Source: a candidate division Zixibacteria bacterium HGW-Zixibacteria-1 | GTDB taxonomy: Bacteria > Zixibacteria > MSB-5A5 > GN15 > PGXB01 | Length of the DNA stretch: 64,000 nt | Assembly: GCA_002838945.1 (NCBI GenBank) | Contig: PGXB01000013.1 | Location: 1 to 64,000 of the forward strand | Reading direction: 5' to 3' | Shown here: positions 45,025 to 54,477 of the stretch, in pieces | How positions within the stretch are numbered: the stretch's first letter is position 1 | How the letters are laid out: every line of letters begins with the position of its first letter | The notes under the pieces: model-generated | Databases searched by the model: none | What the model saw: only the letters and a program-made list of their open reading frames with translations | What the model was told of the DNA's origin: nothing | Position numbers and translations under genes: made by a program

Positions 45025-46094
45025 GCTTCGATCTCTTCCCTGAGAGCAAGCCGCCGGCGAATAACATCCGGCAGTTTGAAATTGATTTCGGTTTTCAGTC
45101 CCTTTTTTGCGGCGGTGTCTGTTGCTATTATCCAGAACGCAGCCAGGAATAATGTCAGGAAGCCGGTCAGAAAAGTAGTGATCATTCGACGCGGGCCCGA
45201 TTTCAAGGTCGGCAGGGAAGGATTATCCAGAATGCGCACGATCGGAACATCTTTTTGAACATCGAGCCGGGCCAGTTCGTACTGCTCGAGAACCAGCATG
45301 TAAGTTTTCGATTTTATTTCCACTTCGCGCTTAAGCTGCATCAGGTTTTTCAAAATTTCCGGATCGGAGGTCATATCCCAGTCACGGTTGACGGTCTGGT
45401 ATTCCTGAAGCTTTTCTTCGGACTTCCTGAGTTGTTGCTCGCGGTCGGCCACCTCGCGTTCAAGATAGCGGACATTGTCCTTGGCCTGAGAGCGGCGTTT
45501 GTGGAGATTGAATAATTCCAGCTCTTCCAAATAGCGGCTTAGTATTGCCTTTGAAAGTCGGGGATATTTGGTTTCCACCGACAGACTGATCACTCCCGTT
45601 TTCTTATCCATTTCGAACGATGAAATGTTGGACAACGCCCGTCTGAGCTTTTCCGGGTTGTCCTGATTGAAATATTCGGGGAGGGTCAGTTGCATGACCT
45701 GATCGTTATGAACGAACGAGTATTCGCCGGCCAGGACGGCATCAACCACCGTCCGCGATGTCAGAATGGTCGGAAACAGTTCCGAAGAGTTCTCATCCTG
45801 CGACATGAAACCATCAAGACCGGCCAGACTTTTCAATTGAGCCATTTTGTCGACTTTGCCGGAGGGAAGAATCGAAGCGGTGGAACGGAATTGATTGGGC
45901 ATAATGAAAACAATAACCGCGGTGAGGATCATGACTGAAAGAACACACCCGCCAATTAGCTTTTTTCTCGCAAGCAACAGGCGGATTATTTCTATCAGGT
46001 TGATTTCACCGGTTTGGTTTTGCCCGGTTTCCGTTTCGCCGTTGTTCTCATCCCTGAGTCCGGCGTTTTTAAGCGTAATTTTTCTATTCTGCAT
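45021..46094 (-). CDS. Wzz-type polysaccharide chain-length determinant
   Basis: This 357-residue co-polymerase has two membrane segments (about 42-62 and 305-327) around a periplasmic coiled-coil region (YLEREVADREQQLRKSEEKLQEYQ). The proline-rich motif before TM2 is present (NPSLPTLKSGPRRM). It controls glycan length together with the Wzy-type polymerase encoded upstream. No tyrosine-kinase domain is attached. GGAG lies six bases before the ATG. It has its own upstream -24/-12 promoter candidate, so this part of the cluster may be separately regulated. Confidence 0.88.
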   Translation of the reverse strand: MQNRKITLKNAGLRDENNGETETGQNQTGEINLIEIIRLLLARKKLIGGCVLSVMILTAVIVFIMPNQFRSTASILPSGKVDKMAQLKSLAGLDGFMSQDENSSELFPTILTSRTVVDAVLAGEYSFVHNDQVMQLTLPEYFNQDNPEKLRRALSNISSFEMDKKTGVISLSVETKYPRLSKAILSRYLEELELFNLHKRRSQAKDNVRYLEREVADREQQLRKSEEKLQEYQTVNRDWDMTSDPEILKNLMQLKREVEIKSKTYMLVLEQYELARLDVQKDVPIVRILDNPSLPTLKSGPRRMITTFLTGFLTLFLAAFWIIATDTAAKKGLKTEINFKLPDVIRRRLALREEIEA

Positions 46095-46128
46095 TAGCTA
46101 CTCCATTAGCTCAACACCTTTTGTTTAT

Positions 46129-46143
46129 GCAACAGCCGTGCCG
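46129..46143 (-). promoter_or_regulatory. Sigma-54 (-24/-12) promoter candidate before wzz
   Basis: On the minus strand CGGCACG-GCTG-TTGC differs from TGGCACR-N4-TTGC only at the first base, with exact spacing and with the GG and GC dinucleotides intact. It lies 35 bases upstream of the Wzz-like start. A GCAA-cacc-TTGC inverted repeat about 45 bases farther upstream could be an enhancer site for the activator. Confidence 0.6.
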
Positions 46144-46287
46144 AAGAAAACAGTGATGTTATTATATTGTCTTGCAACACCTTGCGATGATTGAGGTAAT
46201 GCCAGATGACTATATTACATATAAAGAAGGAAATTTATTCTTTGGCAGGGTGGAAAAAATTTCGAAAATAAGCCGGGGGTTGCCGGA

Positions 46288-47367
46288 CTAATCGGATGGT
46301 TTATCGAGGCTTAGGATTGCTTCAAGAAGTTCCGAGGCTGATTTATTCCAGTCGAATTTTTGCGCATGCAGTAAACCATTTTCTATCAAGTTTTGGCCAA
46401 GAACATTGTCTGACAAAATCATGTCCATCTTCTCGGCGATGTCGGCAGGGTCATACGGATTGAAATAAAGCGCCGCCTTGCCGCACACTTCAGGCAATGA
46501 TCCGGCGTTCGAAACAGCACACGGGCAGCCGCAGGCCATGGCTTCCAGCGGCGGCAGTCCGAAGCCCTCGTACAGCGAGGGGTAAACGAACAGCCGCGCT
46601 TCTTGGTAAAGCTCGATTAATCGATCGTCATCGATATATCCGGTAAATTCTATACGTTTACTGTCATCAAGCATCTTATGCAATTTATTATCCGCAAAAA
46701 TGCTGCTTGAACTGCCGGCGATTACAAGTTTCAGATTATGGCTTTTCAAGTGATTGAAAGCCTTGACCAGTCGGATGAAATTTTTCCTCGGTTCCAGCGA
46801 GGCCACGCACAGAATATAATCCTCAGGCGATATATTTTGTTCATCTGATATGGCACTTTGAAATTGCTGCCCCACGCCGCAGTAAATGACTATGATTTTA
46901 TCGTGGTCGATTCCAAAAAGATCCGCTATTTCACTTTTGGAAAAGTTGCTGTCCGAAAAAATGATTCGTGATGATTTCGCCACGCGCGGTATGAGCAGTT
47001 TATAGGCAGCCGCGAATTTCCATGAATACCATTCAGGATGGCGCAGCGGGGCGGTATCATGAATGGTCGCCACTTTATTTTTAGAAGCAACAGGGGCGGT
47101 GTTGGCCAGATTGATTAGAATTTTCCCGGACGCATGCTTTTTCATGTACATCGGAAGTTCGTACTGCTCCCATAAATATCCGGTGAAACGCCCGATGACT
47201 TTTGCCTTCAATTGTTCTGCAATGTCCTTATGAATGATATTTTTCGGTGCGACAAATTTGATATCGGGATGAATTTCTTTAAGCGCCAGCGACATCTCGA
47301 TAGCGTGGCGCTGGACGCCGGTCAGCCGCTGAGTCAGAAAACGCGCATTAACTATCACCGTTGTCAC
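46288..47367 (-). CDS. GT4-family glycosyltransferase
   Basis: The 359-residue GT-B glycosyltransferase has an N-terminal acceptor domain ([19 protein letters not shown]). The C-terminal donor domain contains [11 protein letters not shown]-like [15 protein letters not shown] and the EX7E motif [21 protein letters not shown]. It resembles mannosyl- or glucosyltransferases of capsule clusters. The start overlaps the stop of the polymerase gene by about 20 bases. Confidence 0.9.
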   Translation of the reverse strand: MTTVIVNARFLTQRLTGVQRHAIEMSLALKEIHPDIKFVAPKNIIHKDIAEQLKAKVIGRFTGYLWEQYELPMYMKKHASGKILINLANTAPVASKNKVATIHDTAPLRHPEWYSWKFAAAYKLLIPRVAKSSRIIFSDSNFSKSEIADLFGIDHDKIIVIYCGVGQQFQSAISDEQNISPEDYILCVASLEPRKNFIRLVKAFNHLKSHNLKLVIAGSSSSIFADNKLHKMLDDSKRIEFTGYIDDDRLIELYQEARLFVYPSLYEGFGLPPLEAMACGCPCAVSNAGSLPEVCGKAALYFNPYDPADIAEKMDMILSDNVLGQNLIENGLLHAQKFDWNKSASELLEAILSLDKPSD

Positions 47368-48625
47368 CTCTGTCCCACAAAGCCAGCAAAAAGCCGAGGC
47401 AGATCATCAGGGTGGGTGATTCGATGACATTCAAAGTCGCTCCATAGGAGAAAAATATCAGGGCAAATGTAAGGAAGAATACACTTTTTCGATCATTAAT
47501 CTTCATGGATATGATTTTGAAGAATAGAATTCCCAAAATCATCAACAGAATAATAATTCCGAAATCGACCAGCAGATAAACATAAACATTGTCGGCGGCA
47601 TTGTACAGCTCCGGCTCGAAATATTTTTGCGATGCCCCGATTCCGCCCAGGCCGCGGCCGGTGAAATACATGTACCCGTCGGATAGTAATTTATAGGCAT
47701 CGGGCCACATGATTTCCATGCGCTCCACATATGAGGCCGATATGGCCGCCATGATGAGATCATCGGAGCTGAGATAGCCGGTTACCGTTTTGGGTGAGGT
47801 GACCGCCAGGACCGGTGGTATGACACCGTAGAGCAAAACCAGAACCAGAAGAACCTTGATGACAAACCCGGCTACACGGTTGAAACGGCTTGTGGCGGCG
47901 GTCGCTTTCTTCAGGAAATAATAAAACAGGATCAATATCAGGAAGGCAAAGATCGATGACTTGGCGGTGGTCAGGATGATGCCGATGAAAGACAAGAATA
48001 GAAAAATTCTATCAAGGATTTTCCAGCTTCCTGCAAGAAGACTTTTTCCGTATACATTCGCGGCCAGATACATCGCCGAAAGACAGACCAGCAGGATGGC
48101 GGTTTCATATGAGACCCGTCCAAAGCCGGACAGACGCGGCAGGTCCAGCGTCCACCATGAAATCGACCCCGGGATGATGACTCCATATGCTTCATACTCG
48201 AACCCGATCCAGGGCAGATCAAACAGCAGTTCCAGAAGAAGCCCGAACAGAATAAGCGGTACAAAAAGACGGTACAGGCCGATGAAAAACTCTTTCTTCA
48301 AGCCCAGGGTGTAGACAGCCATGAAACCGACAAAAAATGTGAGGACGATTTTCATCCCGAAAGCGGTTTGCATGGGAGACAGGCCGTTAATCAGGCCGAC
48401 CACAACGCCGTACAGGACAAGGGTCAGTGAAGCCAGCATCAGCTTGTTCATTCTTGCCGTCACGGTCGCTTCAAGAGCGAACGAGACAAAAATCCCGATC
48501 AGGAGGATGTCCTTGAGATAAACCAGAAAAGGGGCCCCGGCATTGAAGAATATGTATCGCAGCGGCGCTTCGAAAACGATAAAACCGAACCAGACATAGA
48601 GTACTTTTTCGGTGAGATTTTTCAT
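47348..48625 (-). CDS. O-antigen polymerase/ligase-like membrane protein
   Basis: This 425-residue protein has about eleven to twelve hydrophobic segments and one large periplasmic loop (about 290-350) with RMEIMWPDAYKLLSDGYMYFTGRGLGGIG, the arrangement of Wzy/WaaL (PF04932-like) enzymes. It should join polyprenyl-linked repeat units or ligate glycan to a lipid carrier. Polymerase and ligase cannot be separated by sequence here. Its start overlaps the stop of the GT4 gene upstream by four bases. Confidence 0.82.
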   Translation of the reverse strand: MKNLTEKVLYVWFGFIVFEAPLRYIFFNAGAPFLVYLKDILLIGIFVSFALEATVTARMNKLMLASLTLVLYGVVVGLINGLSPMQTAFGMKIVLTFFVGFMAVYTLGLKKEFFIGLYRLFVPLILFGLLLELLFDLPWIGFEYEAYGVIIPGSISWWTLDLPRLSGFGRVSYETAILLVCLSAMYLAANVYGKSLLAGSWKILDRIFLFLSFIGIILTTAKSSIFAFLILILFYYFLKKATAATSRFNRVAGFVIKVLLVLVLLYGVIPPVLAVTSPKTVTGYLSSDDLIMAAISASYVERMEIMWPDAYKLLSDGYMYFTGRGLGGIGASQKYFEPELYNAADNVYVYLLVDFGIIILLMILGILFFKIISMKINDRKSVFFLTFALIFFSYGATLNVIESPTLMICLGFLLALWDRGDNGDS

Positions 48626-49809
48626 CGAATCACCTGCGAGTAAACATCCGTATATCGGCCGACGACCTTGTCTATGTGGAATATTTCGGCCTTTTCACGG
48701 CAGGCGGGTGACAGCGCCCGCGCCAGGCCGGGATCGGAAATAAATTTATCGATTTTACTCTCCAGGTCACCTTCAAGGGATGGATCGAACACGTAGCCGG
48801 TTTTACCGTTATCGACCGTCTCCGGGACTCCGCCCATGGAGGTGGCGATAACCGGAAGGCCATGGGAATAGGCTTCGATTTTGATCCTGGAAAAAGCGTC
48901 GTCGCACAATGATGGAATAATGGCGACGTCGATTTCGCAGTATATCCCTTCCGGCTTTTTAAATCCCATAAACTCAATGTTATCACTCTTATAACGCTCA
49001 ATCAACATTTTTTCGTATGCTTCGGTGATTCCCCGGCCGAATATTTTCAGTTTCGCCGGGTTGTTTTTCATCGACGCAAATCGCCTTATCAAATATTCCG
49101 TCCCTTTGATCGGGGCCAGCAGACCAATAATGCCGAAAGTGACAACATTGCTGTCATTCCTATCGGAAGCGGGCGTGTCGGCCGAGTCGGAGGGATTGTA
49201 TATATGTGTCGCTATTTTGGCATCAGGGAAATAGTCTCGCTTTCGATGTTTTTCCAGAATAAAGCGGCTGACACCGACGACGGCATCGACAAGACCGGAA
49301 TACCTTTTGCGCGGCGACGACAACATTCGGCAACGCAGGCACTGTTTGGAGCAATTTTTATCATTTCGGTACATGGTCGAGTTGGGGCACAGAAGATAAT
49401 GATCCCGGATGGTATGGACGATCGGAACATTCGACTTTCGAGCGGCCTTCCATACCGCGACCGAAAAGCCGGCCAGGTTATTGGTGTGAATCACATCCGG
49501 TTTTTCCGAGTTAATTATGTGAGTCAGCTTCGATACTGCAAACGGATTATATGAGTCGATCAGATGCCAGAGCGGTTTTTTATATGCCGGCTGTTGTTTG
49601 GCGGTGCGCATCCAGTACATGTTGGGAATCTTCAGGTAATAAACTTTGATGCCATTGACAAAATCGATTTGCTCCCGGTCGGCGGTCGAGACAATGACCG
49701 GCTCCATGCCGGCTCTTTTCAGCCCTTCGGCCAGAAGCTGGAGCGAGCGTTCCGCCCCGCCGGTGACATGGGGATAATAGAGACTGTTAACGATCAGGAT
49801 TTTTTTCAT
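48622..49809 (-). CDS. GT4-family glycosyltransferase
   Basis: This GT-B enzyme of about 395 residues has the N-terminal loop NSLYYPHVTGGAERSLQLLAEGLK, a donor-side GRGITEAYEKM region, and DDAFSRIKIEAYSHGLPVIATSMGG in place of the usual EX7E segment. It has four Cys residues in a short stretch (CPNSTMYRNDKNCSKQCLRC) that could bind metal. I chose the ATG at 49809, one base after the flippase stop; an ATG at 49830 overlaps that gene. Part of the polysaccharide operon. Confidence 0.88.
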   Translation of the reverse strand: MKKILIVNSLYYPHVTGGAERSLQLLAEGLKRAGMEPVIVSTADREQIDFVNGIKVYYLKIPNMYWMRTAKQQPAYKKPLWHLIDSYNPFAVSKLTHIINSEKPDVIHTNNLAGFSVAVWKAARKSNVPIVHTIRDHYLLCPNSTMYRNDKNCSKQCLRCRMLSSPRKRYSGLVDAVVGVSRFILEKHRKRDYFPDAKIATHIYNPSDSADTPASDRNDSNVVTFGIIGLLAPIKGTEYLIRRFASMKNNPAKLKIFGRGITEAYEKMLIERYKSDNIEFMGFKKPEGIYCEIDVAIIPSLCDDAFSRIKIEAYSHGLPVIATSMGGVPETVDNGKTGYVFDPSLEGDLESKIDKFISDPGLARALSPACREKAEIFHIDKVVGRYTDVYSQVIR

Positions 49810-49810
49810 A

Positions 49811-51376
49811 CTAACCAAGCGACGAGCCATTTCTAAGATTTGATATTCTTGATATAATATTTAATAAGGCGGAGCGCTCCTCTTCATCAAGAATTACGAT
49901 GTATGCCAAATATAGTGTAGCGCTGACAAAGATAATTGCCGCACTGGCCATCAAAAGGATATTGGGGATTAAAGAGATTAAGTAAGATACAGCCACGATA
50001 GCAGACATCCATAAATATATCGATCTATCCAGTACCTTTGTTGATGCCTCCGAGAATGGTTTCAAACGCTCGATTAATATTATGAGAATTATCATTTCAA
50101 TAATGAGATGTGATGTCCAAACGATGGCTACACCCAAAATGCCAAGATTTCTTGTCATCAGGAAAACAGCAGTCAAATAAAGCGGCAACTCCAATAGTAG
50201 AAGTTTTGCGGTGATGTCGGGACGACCGAGGGCCTGAATGGCATTAAGTGGAACTCTGCCGACCGAGGAAAAAAGAACACCTGCGGCAAGAATTTGCAGG
50301 ACAAGTGAAGATTGATCAGCGAATTCTTCACTTAGCCACAACTGCAAAAATGGTTTTGCGAAAATAATCAGAGCAATTACCAACGGAGTCATTACGATAA
50401 GAATATATTTTATGGCCTGTTTATGCAGTCTTACCAGTTTTTTTTCATTGGCCGCGGCATAAGCGCTGAATGCAGGGAAAATAACCCCCAAAATGCCTAT
50501 TGGAATGACAAATGATCTCGTTATCATATCATAGGGAGTAACATAATAAGTCACCGCCGTCATGGTAAGAATTGAACCAATGAAGAATCGATCAAGATTC
50601 CCCATCATTGGAGCGATTATGTTACTAATACTCAACCACCCGCCGAAACGCATTAGCATCCCAACCATGCCTTTGTCTTGCGGCGATGGGGGAGATGATT
50701 TTTCCAGATATTTCCAGCAATAATATGAATAAAACATTAATGAAATGGCCTTGCTGATAACCAGCATACCGACGATAGGATATAGGTTATGAGAAAAAGG
50801 AAGTACAATGATTGGCGCCAACAACGTGGCCAGGCTGGATGGTATCTTTATGGCATTGATAACCCCGAATTTCTGCTGGGCCTCAAGAACACCCTTTGTC
50901 CCCGCTATAAGGAGGACTAGCGGTATTGAAACGGATAACAAGTAAAATGCCTGTCGAGATTCTTCGATCAAATCAGGGGGGATATTCAGGAGTACGGTAA
51001 CCATCCAACCAGTTAGAAAGAAAACTATGGCACCAGCAATTATGCCAAATAGTAGTAACAGGATTAAGGATGTTGTAACAAGCCTTCTTATGACGTGATA
51101 TTCACCTCGTGCGGCATACTCAGCTACAAATTTTGTTGTCGCCCGCCCGATCCCCATATCAAACAAACTGAAATAACCAATCACCATCCACGCAATGGTC
51201 AGTATCCCGAATCGATCGGTCCCAAGCGCTTTGACCAGTATGGGAATTGTTATCAGTGCCACCGGTATCGGCGATATATAACCGATCAAATTATAAATTG
51301 TGTTGCGAGCGAGATGGCTGCCGTCGAAGTAGAATGGTTTTATTCCCGGTATGGATTTTTTTGATCCGTCATTCAT
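49811..51376 (-). CDS. Wzx-type polysaccharide flippase (MOP superfamily)
   Basis: The 521-residue polytopic protein has about twelve to fourteen hydrophobic segments. The N-terminus LARNTIYNLIGYISPIPVALITIPILVKALGTDRFG is typical of polysaccharide flippases. It should move lipid-linked repeat units across the inner membrane for the polymerase encoded next. It is the first gene of the downstream run of overlapping genes. Its codon composition is a little more AT-rich than that of its neighbours, common for surface-polysaccharide genes. Confidence 0.88.
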   Translation of the reverse strand: MNDGSKKSIPGIKPFYFDGSHLARNTIYNLIGYISPIPVALITIPILVKALGTDRFGILTIAWMVIGYFSLFDMGIGRATTKFVAEYAARGEYHVIRRLVTTSLILLLLFGIIAGAIVFFLTGWMVTVLLNIPPDLIEESRQAFYLLSVSIPLVLLIAGTKGVLEAQQKFGVINAIKIPSSLATLLAPIIVLPFSHNLYPIVGMLVISKAISLMFYSYYCWKYLEKSSPPSPQDKGMVGMLMRFGGWLSISNIIAPMMGNLDRFFIGSILTMTAVTYYVTPYDMITRSFVIPIGILGVIFPAFSAYAAANEKKLVRLHKQAIKYILIVMTPLVIALIIFAKPFLQLWLSEEFADQSSLVLQILAAGVLFSSVGRVPLNAIQALGRPDITAKLLLLELPLYLTAVFLMTRNLGILGVAIVWTSHLIIEMIILIILIERLKPFSEASTKVLDRSIYLWMSAIVAVSYLISLIPNILLMASAAIIFVSATLYLAYIVILDEEERSALLNIISRISNLRNGSSLG

Positions 51377-51593
51377 TTTTAATAATACCTGTAATTGCTG
51401 ACAGTCTGATCAAACGCCCGGGGCAGGAAGATATATTTGTGGTCAACATCTTCATCCGTGAACATATACCGGGATCCGGATTATATCGGATATCCCATTT
51501 GACAAATATAAGAATAAACCGGCATCCATGCCTTAATGTTAATTTTATTATTATATGTTTATTGGATTAAAGTCAACCAGTATAATATCCGTT

Positions 51594-52457
51594 TTACCGG
51601 CCCAGTTCGGCCTCAAGGGCGGGGATGAGAGAGTCAAGCAGGTAGGTCGGAGGGGTCTGTTCCCGGTACTTTTTGAAAATCTCCAGCGCCTCTTCCTTTT
51701 TGGCCCGGCTGTCCTGCTCGGCCAGAACCCTGGCAAGATTTATCCAACTGGAAATATTGTCCGGGTTGATATTGATACTTTTTCGGAAGTTTTCCTCGGC
51801 CCTATCAAGATTATCCAGGGCGACAAAATTGACGGCAATATTGGCATAACCTTCCGACGACGGTCCGAATCTTTTCAGCGCCTCCATCAGCGTTTCGTTG
51901 GATTCCTCGAATTTTCCCAATTGCGACAGCGACCGTGACAGATATAAATAGTAATCCCTGTTCTCGGGGTCATCGTCTATAATCAGTTTGCAGTATTTGA
52001 CCGCCATGAACATATCCCCGTTGCGATAGTTTAATTCGGCCAGCCGGGGCCAGTACATTTTCTCGTTGTCACCGGTGGCGACCATGACGGCAATGGCGTT
52101 AATGGCGTCGGTGTAATCGCCGAAGGTCGGGGCCAATTCAATAATTTCCTTATTTATTTCACGGTCGCGTACATTCAGCACCTTAGCTCTTCTGAGATAA
52201 ACATAGGCGGAATCATAAAGATCGAATTTCTTGTAACTGAGACCAAGGTTGTAAAGCAGATCGCGGTCCGAAGGCTGCATTTTCAGGGCCTCCCTGAAAA
52301 TATTGATGGCTTTGCTATAGTCGCCGGCATCAAGGGCCTTCAGCCCTTCAAGTTTTAATTGCCCTGCATCACCGCTTTTTTCACCACATCCGGCGAAGAT
52401 AATCATCGCTATTAAAATAAGAGCGGTGGCAAATATGAATTTCCATTTTGGCATCAC
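51594..52457 (-). CDS. TPR lipoprotein
   Basis: The 287-residue protein has a clear lipoprotein signal (ALILIAMIIFAGC). Six or more TPR units follow, including GDYSKAINIFREALKMQPSDR, LYDSAYVYLRRAKVLN and NLDRAEENFRKSININPDN. It is probably an envelope scaffold, perhaps for the polysaccharide machinery downstream, from which it is separated by 217 bases. It is divergent from the metzincin gene. Start at either of two adjacent ATGs. Confidence 0.82.
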   Translation of the reverse strand: MMPKWKFIFATALILIAMIIFAGCGEKSGDAGQLKLEGLKALDAGDYSKAINIFREALKMQPSDRDLLYNLGLSYKKFDLYDSAYVYLRRAKVLNVRDREINKEIIELAPTFGDYTDAINAIAVMVATGDNEKMYWPRLAELNYRNGDMFMAVKYCKLIIDDDPENRDYYLYLSRSLSQLGKFEESNETLMEALKRFGPSSEGYANIAVNFVALDNLDRAEENFRKSININPDNISSWINLARVLAEQDSRAKKEEALEIFKKYREQTPPTYLLDSLIPALEAELGR

Positions 52458-52516
52458 TGCGTATAATAGGTAAAAACGGCTTGATTTTCAAGTCTGATTA
52501 ACTCATTTTGGACGGC

Positions 52517-54076
52517 ATGAAGATTTTCACGACCTGTTTATTGATTCTGTTCATGTTTTCTCTGCACCCGGTTGCCCGGGAAACTCTGACTCCCCTCCAA
52601 AAGGGGAAACTGCTGATTAATATCAAATATAACGAAATAATCTCCGGCCCCGAATATAACACCGAAAATCTCGACCAAAGCCTGAGAAACCATCTCGACT
52701 TTTATCTCTGGAGCCGCGGCTGGGATTTCGAATTCGTTCCGAAAGATGCCGCCGGAAAGATTGATTCTGTCATAAAAGCGGGCGCGGTGTCGGGAGCGCA
52801 GTATCTCTTGAATATAGATGTGACGCCAACATTCAAAACAGCGAAAGTCCGGACAAACTCTGATACGGGCAATAAGAAAATCAAATATGGCGGTTTTCTC
52901 GAGCTCGAGCTGGCCGTTTCTTTAAAAAATCTGACTTCAGGCCAAATGTGGCCGGAAAGCCGGAATGTTACCTGCGAGAGCAGAAAAGAATGGGTCAGGG
53001 ATGGCGACGGCTTTCTGTCATCCGATCAGACTCTGCCCGAACCGCCGGACTATGTCATAATGAGAGCGCTTTCCGAAGCACTCGAGTTTCTTCCTGTCTC
53101 TGAGCCGGTGATTCTTTATTCCAAGCAGGATATTCCTCTTTACATGATTCTCAATACCGCCGCCGCCGATCAGTGGGATAATAAGGACGTCAGTGATGTT
53201 CGTCTGGCGCTGGCTTATGCTTCGAGGTCCCTTCAAAGGCAATTCGGTATCGGCTTAAGGCCGGTCGGCTTCGGCCGTTTGATGGATGATTCGGTTTCGT
53301 TCGAAGGCATTCAGCGTTTTTTCAACCTGTTGCTCAAAACCGAACCGAAGCGGCCCGATACTTTTACCATTGCCGTCTTTGACCCTGTTCATCCCGAAGA
53401 CTTTTTCAAGCGGGTGCAGCCGTCACGGATCGGATTGTCGGACCTTGGCCGACATTTCTCGCTGGTTTCCCGTTTACAGCCTCCCAATGAAGATGTCGCA
53501 AAATGGATTTCCTGTATGAACGGGCAACTGCTGTTGCATGAGATAGGTCACCTTATGGGAGCCATTCATGTTTCCGACCTGCATTCGATCATGAATCCGG
53601 TTACCGCCTGGGTTGCTTCGGATCAGTTCGATATCCTTAATCGGCGCATAATCGAAGCGCGGCGGCCGGCCGGTTTCTCTAACGGAAATGTTAAAGATTA
53701 TCTCAAACTTATTGCCGATGCTCTTGATAATTCCGGCTATGGACTGGCGGACTATCCGGCCGTGTATTTCAGCTACATTAATATAAATCGTTTCATGTTG
53801 CAGCGAGATACCTTTGGCGAAGATGGAGTGGGGCAGTCGATACCGTACGCAGTGGCCGGTATGCAAATGTATCTCATAAAAAATCTTGAATCAGCCCGCG
53901 ACAATTTCTATAAGGCGCTGGTCCGCGATACTTCGCAGGCATCAATCCAGTATTATTTATCAAAAGTCACCTCCGGTAAGCTGTCGGAGCTGCATTTGAA
54001 AAAAGCGGCCGAGATGGGCTATTACCGGGCCATTAATGAGCTGAGTCGAGCAGGCCAACCTATCATGCTGGATTAA
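52517..54076 (+). CDS. Exported metzincin-type metalloprotease, unassigned family
   Basis: This 519-residue protein has a signal peptide (FTTCLLILFMFSLHPVA). An N-terminal beta domain (about 25-180) precedes a helical region. The zinc site LLLHEIGHLMGAIH follows, a perfect HExxHxxGxxH at about 341-351. The Met-turn is in SIMNP (Met about 359), only eight residues later. The C-terminal part is helical and ends in a TPR-like unit (ARDNFYKALVRDTSQASI). I do not recognise the family. The neighbouring TPR lipoprotein is divergent. The ATG at 52517 is preferred over an in-frame TTG nine bases upstream. Confidence 0.78.
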   Translation: MKIFTTCLLILFMFSLHPVARETLTPLQKGKLLINIKYNEIISGPEYNTENLDQSLRNHLDFYLWSRGWDFEFVPKDAAGKIDSVIKAGAVSGAQYLLNIDVTPTFKTAKVRTNSDTGNKKIKYGGFLELELAVSLKNLTSGQMWPESRNVTCESRKEWVRDGDGFLSSDQTLPEPPDYVIMRALSEALEFLPVSEPVILYSKQDIPLYMILNTAAADQWDNKDVSDVRLALAYASRSLQRQFGIGLRPVGFGRLMDDSVSFEGIQRFFNLLLKTEPKRPDTFTIAVFDPVHPEDFFKRVQPSRIGLSDLGRHFSLVSRLQPPNEDVAKWISCMNGQLLLHEIGHLMGAIHVSDLHSIMNPVTAWVASDQFDILNRRIIEARRPAGFSNGNVKDYLKLIADALDNSGYGLADYPAVYFSYININRFMLQRDTFGEDGVGQSIPYAVAGMQMYLIKNLESARDNFYKALVRDTSQASIQYYLSKVTSGKLSELHLKKAAEMGYYRAINELSRAGQPIMLD

Positions 54077-54129
54077 AACAACTTGCGAAAGTTGCCGTAA
54101 TTCGGAACAATCGGACACATTTTTGCTTA

Positions 54130-54171
54130 TTGACAAATGGTAATACAATGTAATATCCTGCGTTTGATAAT
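54130..54171 (+). promoter_or_regulatory. Promoter/operator region of the zinc-uptake operon
   Basis: TTGACA (54130-54135) is followed by two direct repeats GTAATA at 54140 and 54150, exactly one helical turn apart, and by GATAAT at 54166. The repeats overlap the expected spacer and -10 region, where an RHH repressor could bind as paired dimers. The -10 is uncertain. Confidence 0.4.
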
Positions 54172-54201
54172 AATCGAATTGTAAAAAAAAGAGTTTTTCA
54201 G

Positions 54202-54477
54202 GTGAAGAGAAATAAAAAAGAAATTGTGACATTTAAGGCTGATGAATCGCTGCTGGAAGCCATGAAAGATATTCCCAATCGCTCCGAATTCATCCGTTCA
54301 GCGGTGATGCATGCGCTCGACTCGGTTTGTCCGCTCTGCAATGGGACCGGTATTCTGACCCCCAATCAAAGGGATCACTGGAAAGAATTCACGAACGGTC
54401 ATCGGGTTGAGGAATGCCATGACTGCCACGAAAGGCATCTTGTCTGCGAACACCAGAATGAAAATGGCACGGAATAA
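54202..54477 (+). CDS. RHH DNA-binding protein with zinc-finger tail, candidate zinc-uptake regulator
   Basis: The 91-residue protein starts with a ribbon-helix-helix domain of the CopG/MetJ type (strand EIVTFKADESLLEAM, helix PNRSEFIRSAVMHAL). It continues into a Cys/His cluster: C43-x2-C46-xGTG, then C72-x2-C75, H79, C82 and H84. The CPLCNGTG element resembles the zinc knuckles of DnaJ. It sits directly upstream of znuA, overlapping it by 14 bases, in an operon for zinc import. The natural inference is a repressor that reads zinc through the tail. GTG start. The family is seen beside metal transporters in other bacteria; I know of no defined mechanism. Confidence 0.8.
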   Translation: MKRNKKEIVTFKADESLLEAMKDIPNRSEFIRSAVMHALDSVCPLCNGTGILTPNQRDHWKEFTNGHRVEECHDCHERHLVCEHQNENGTE

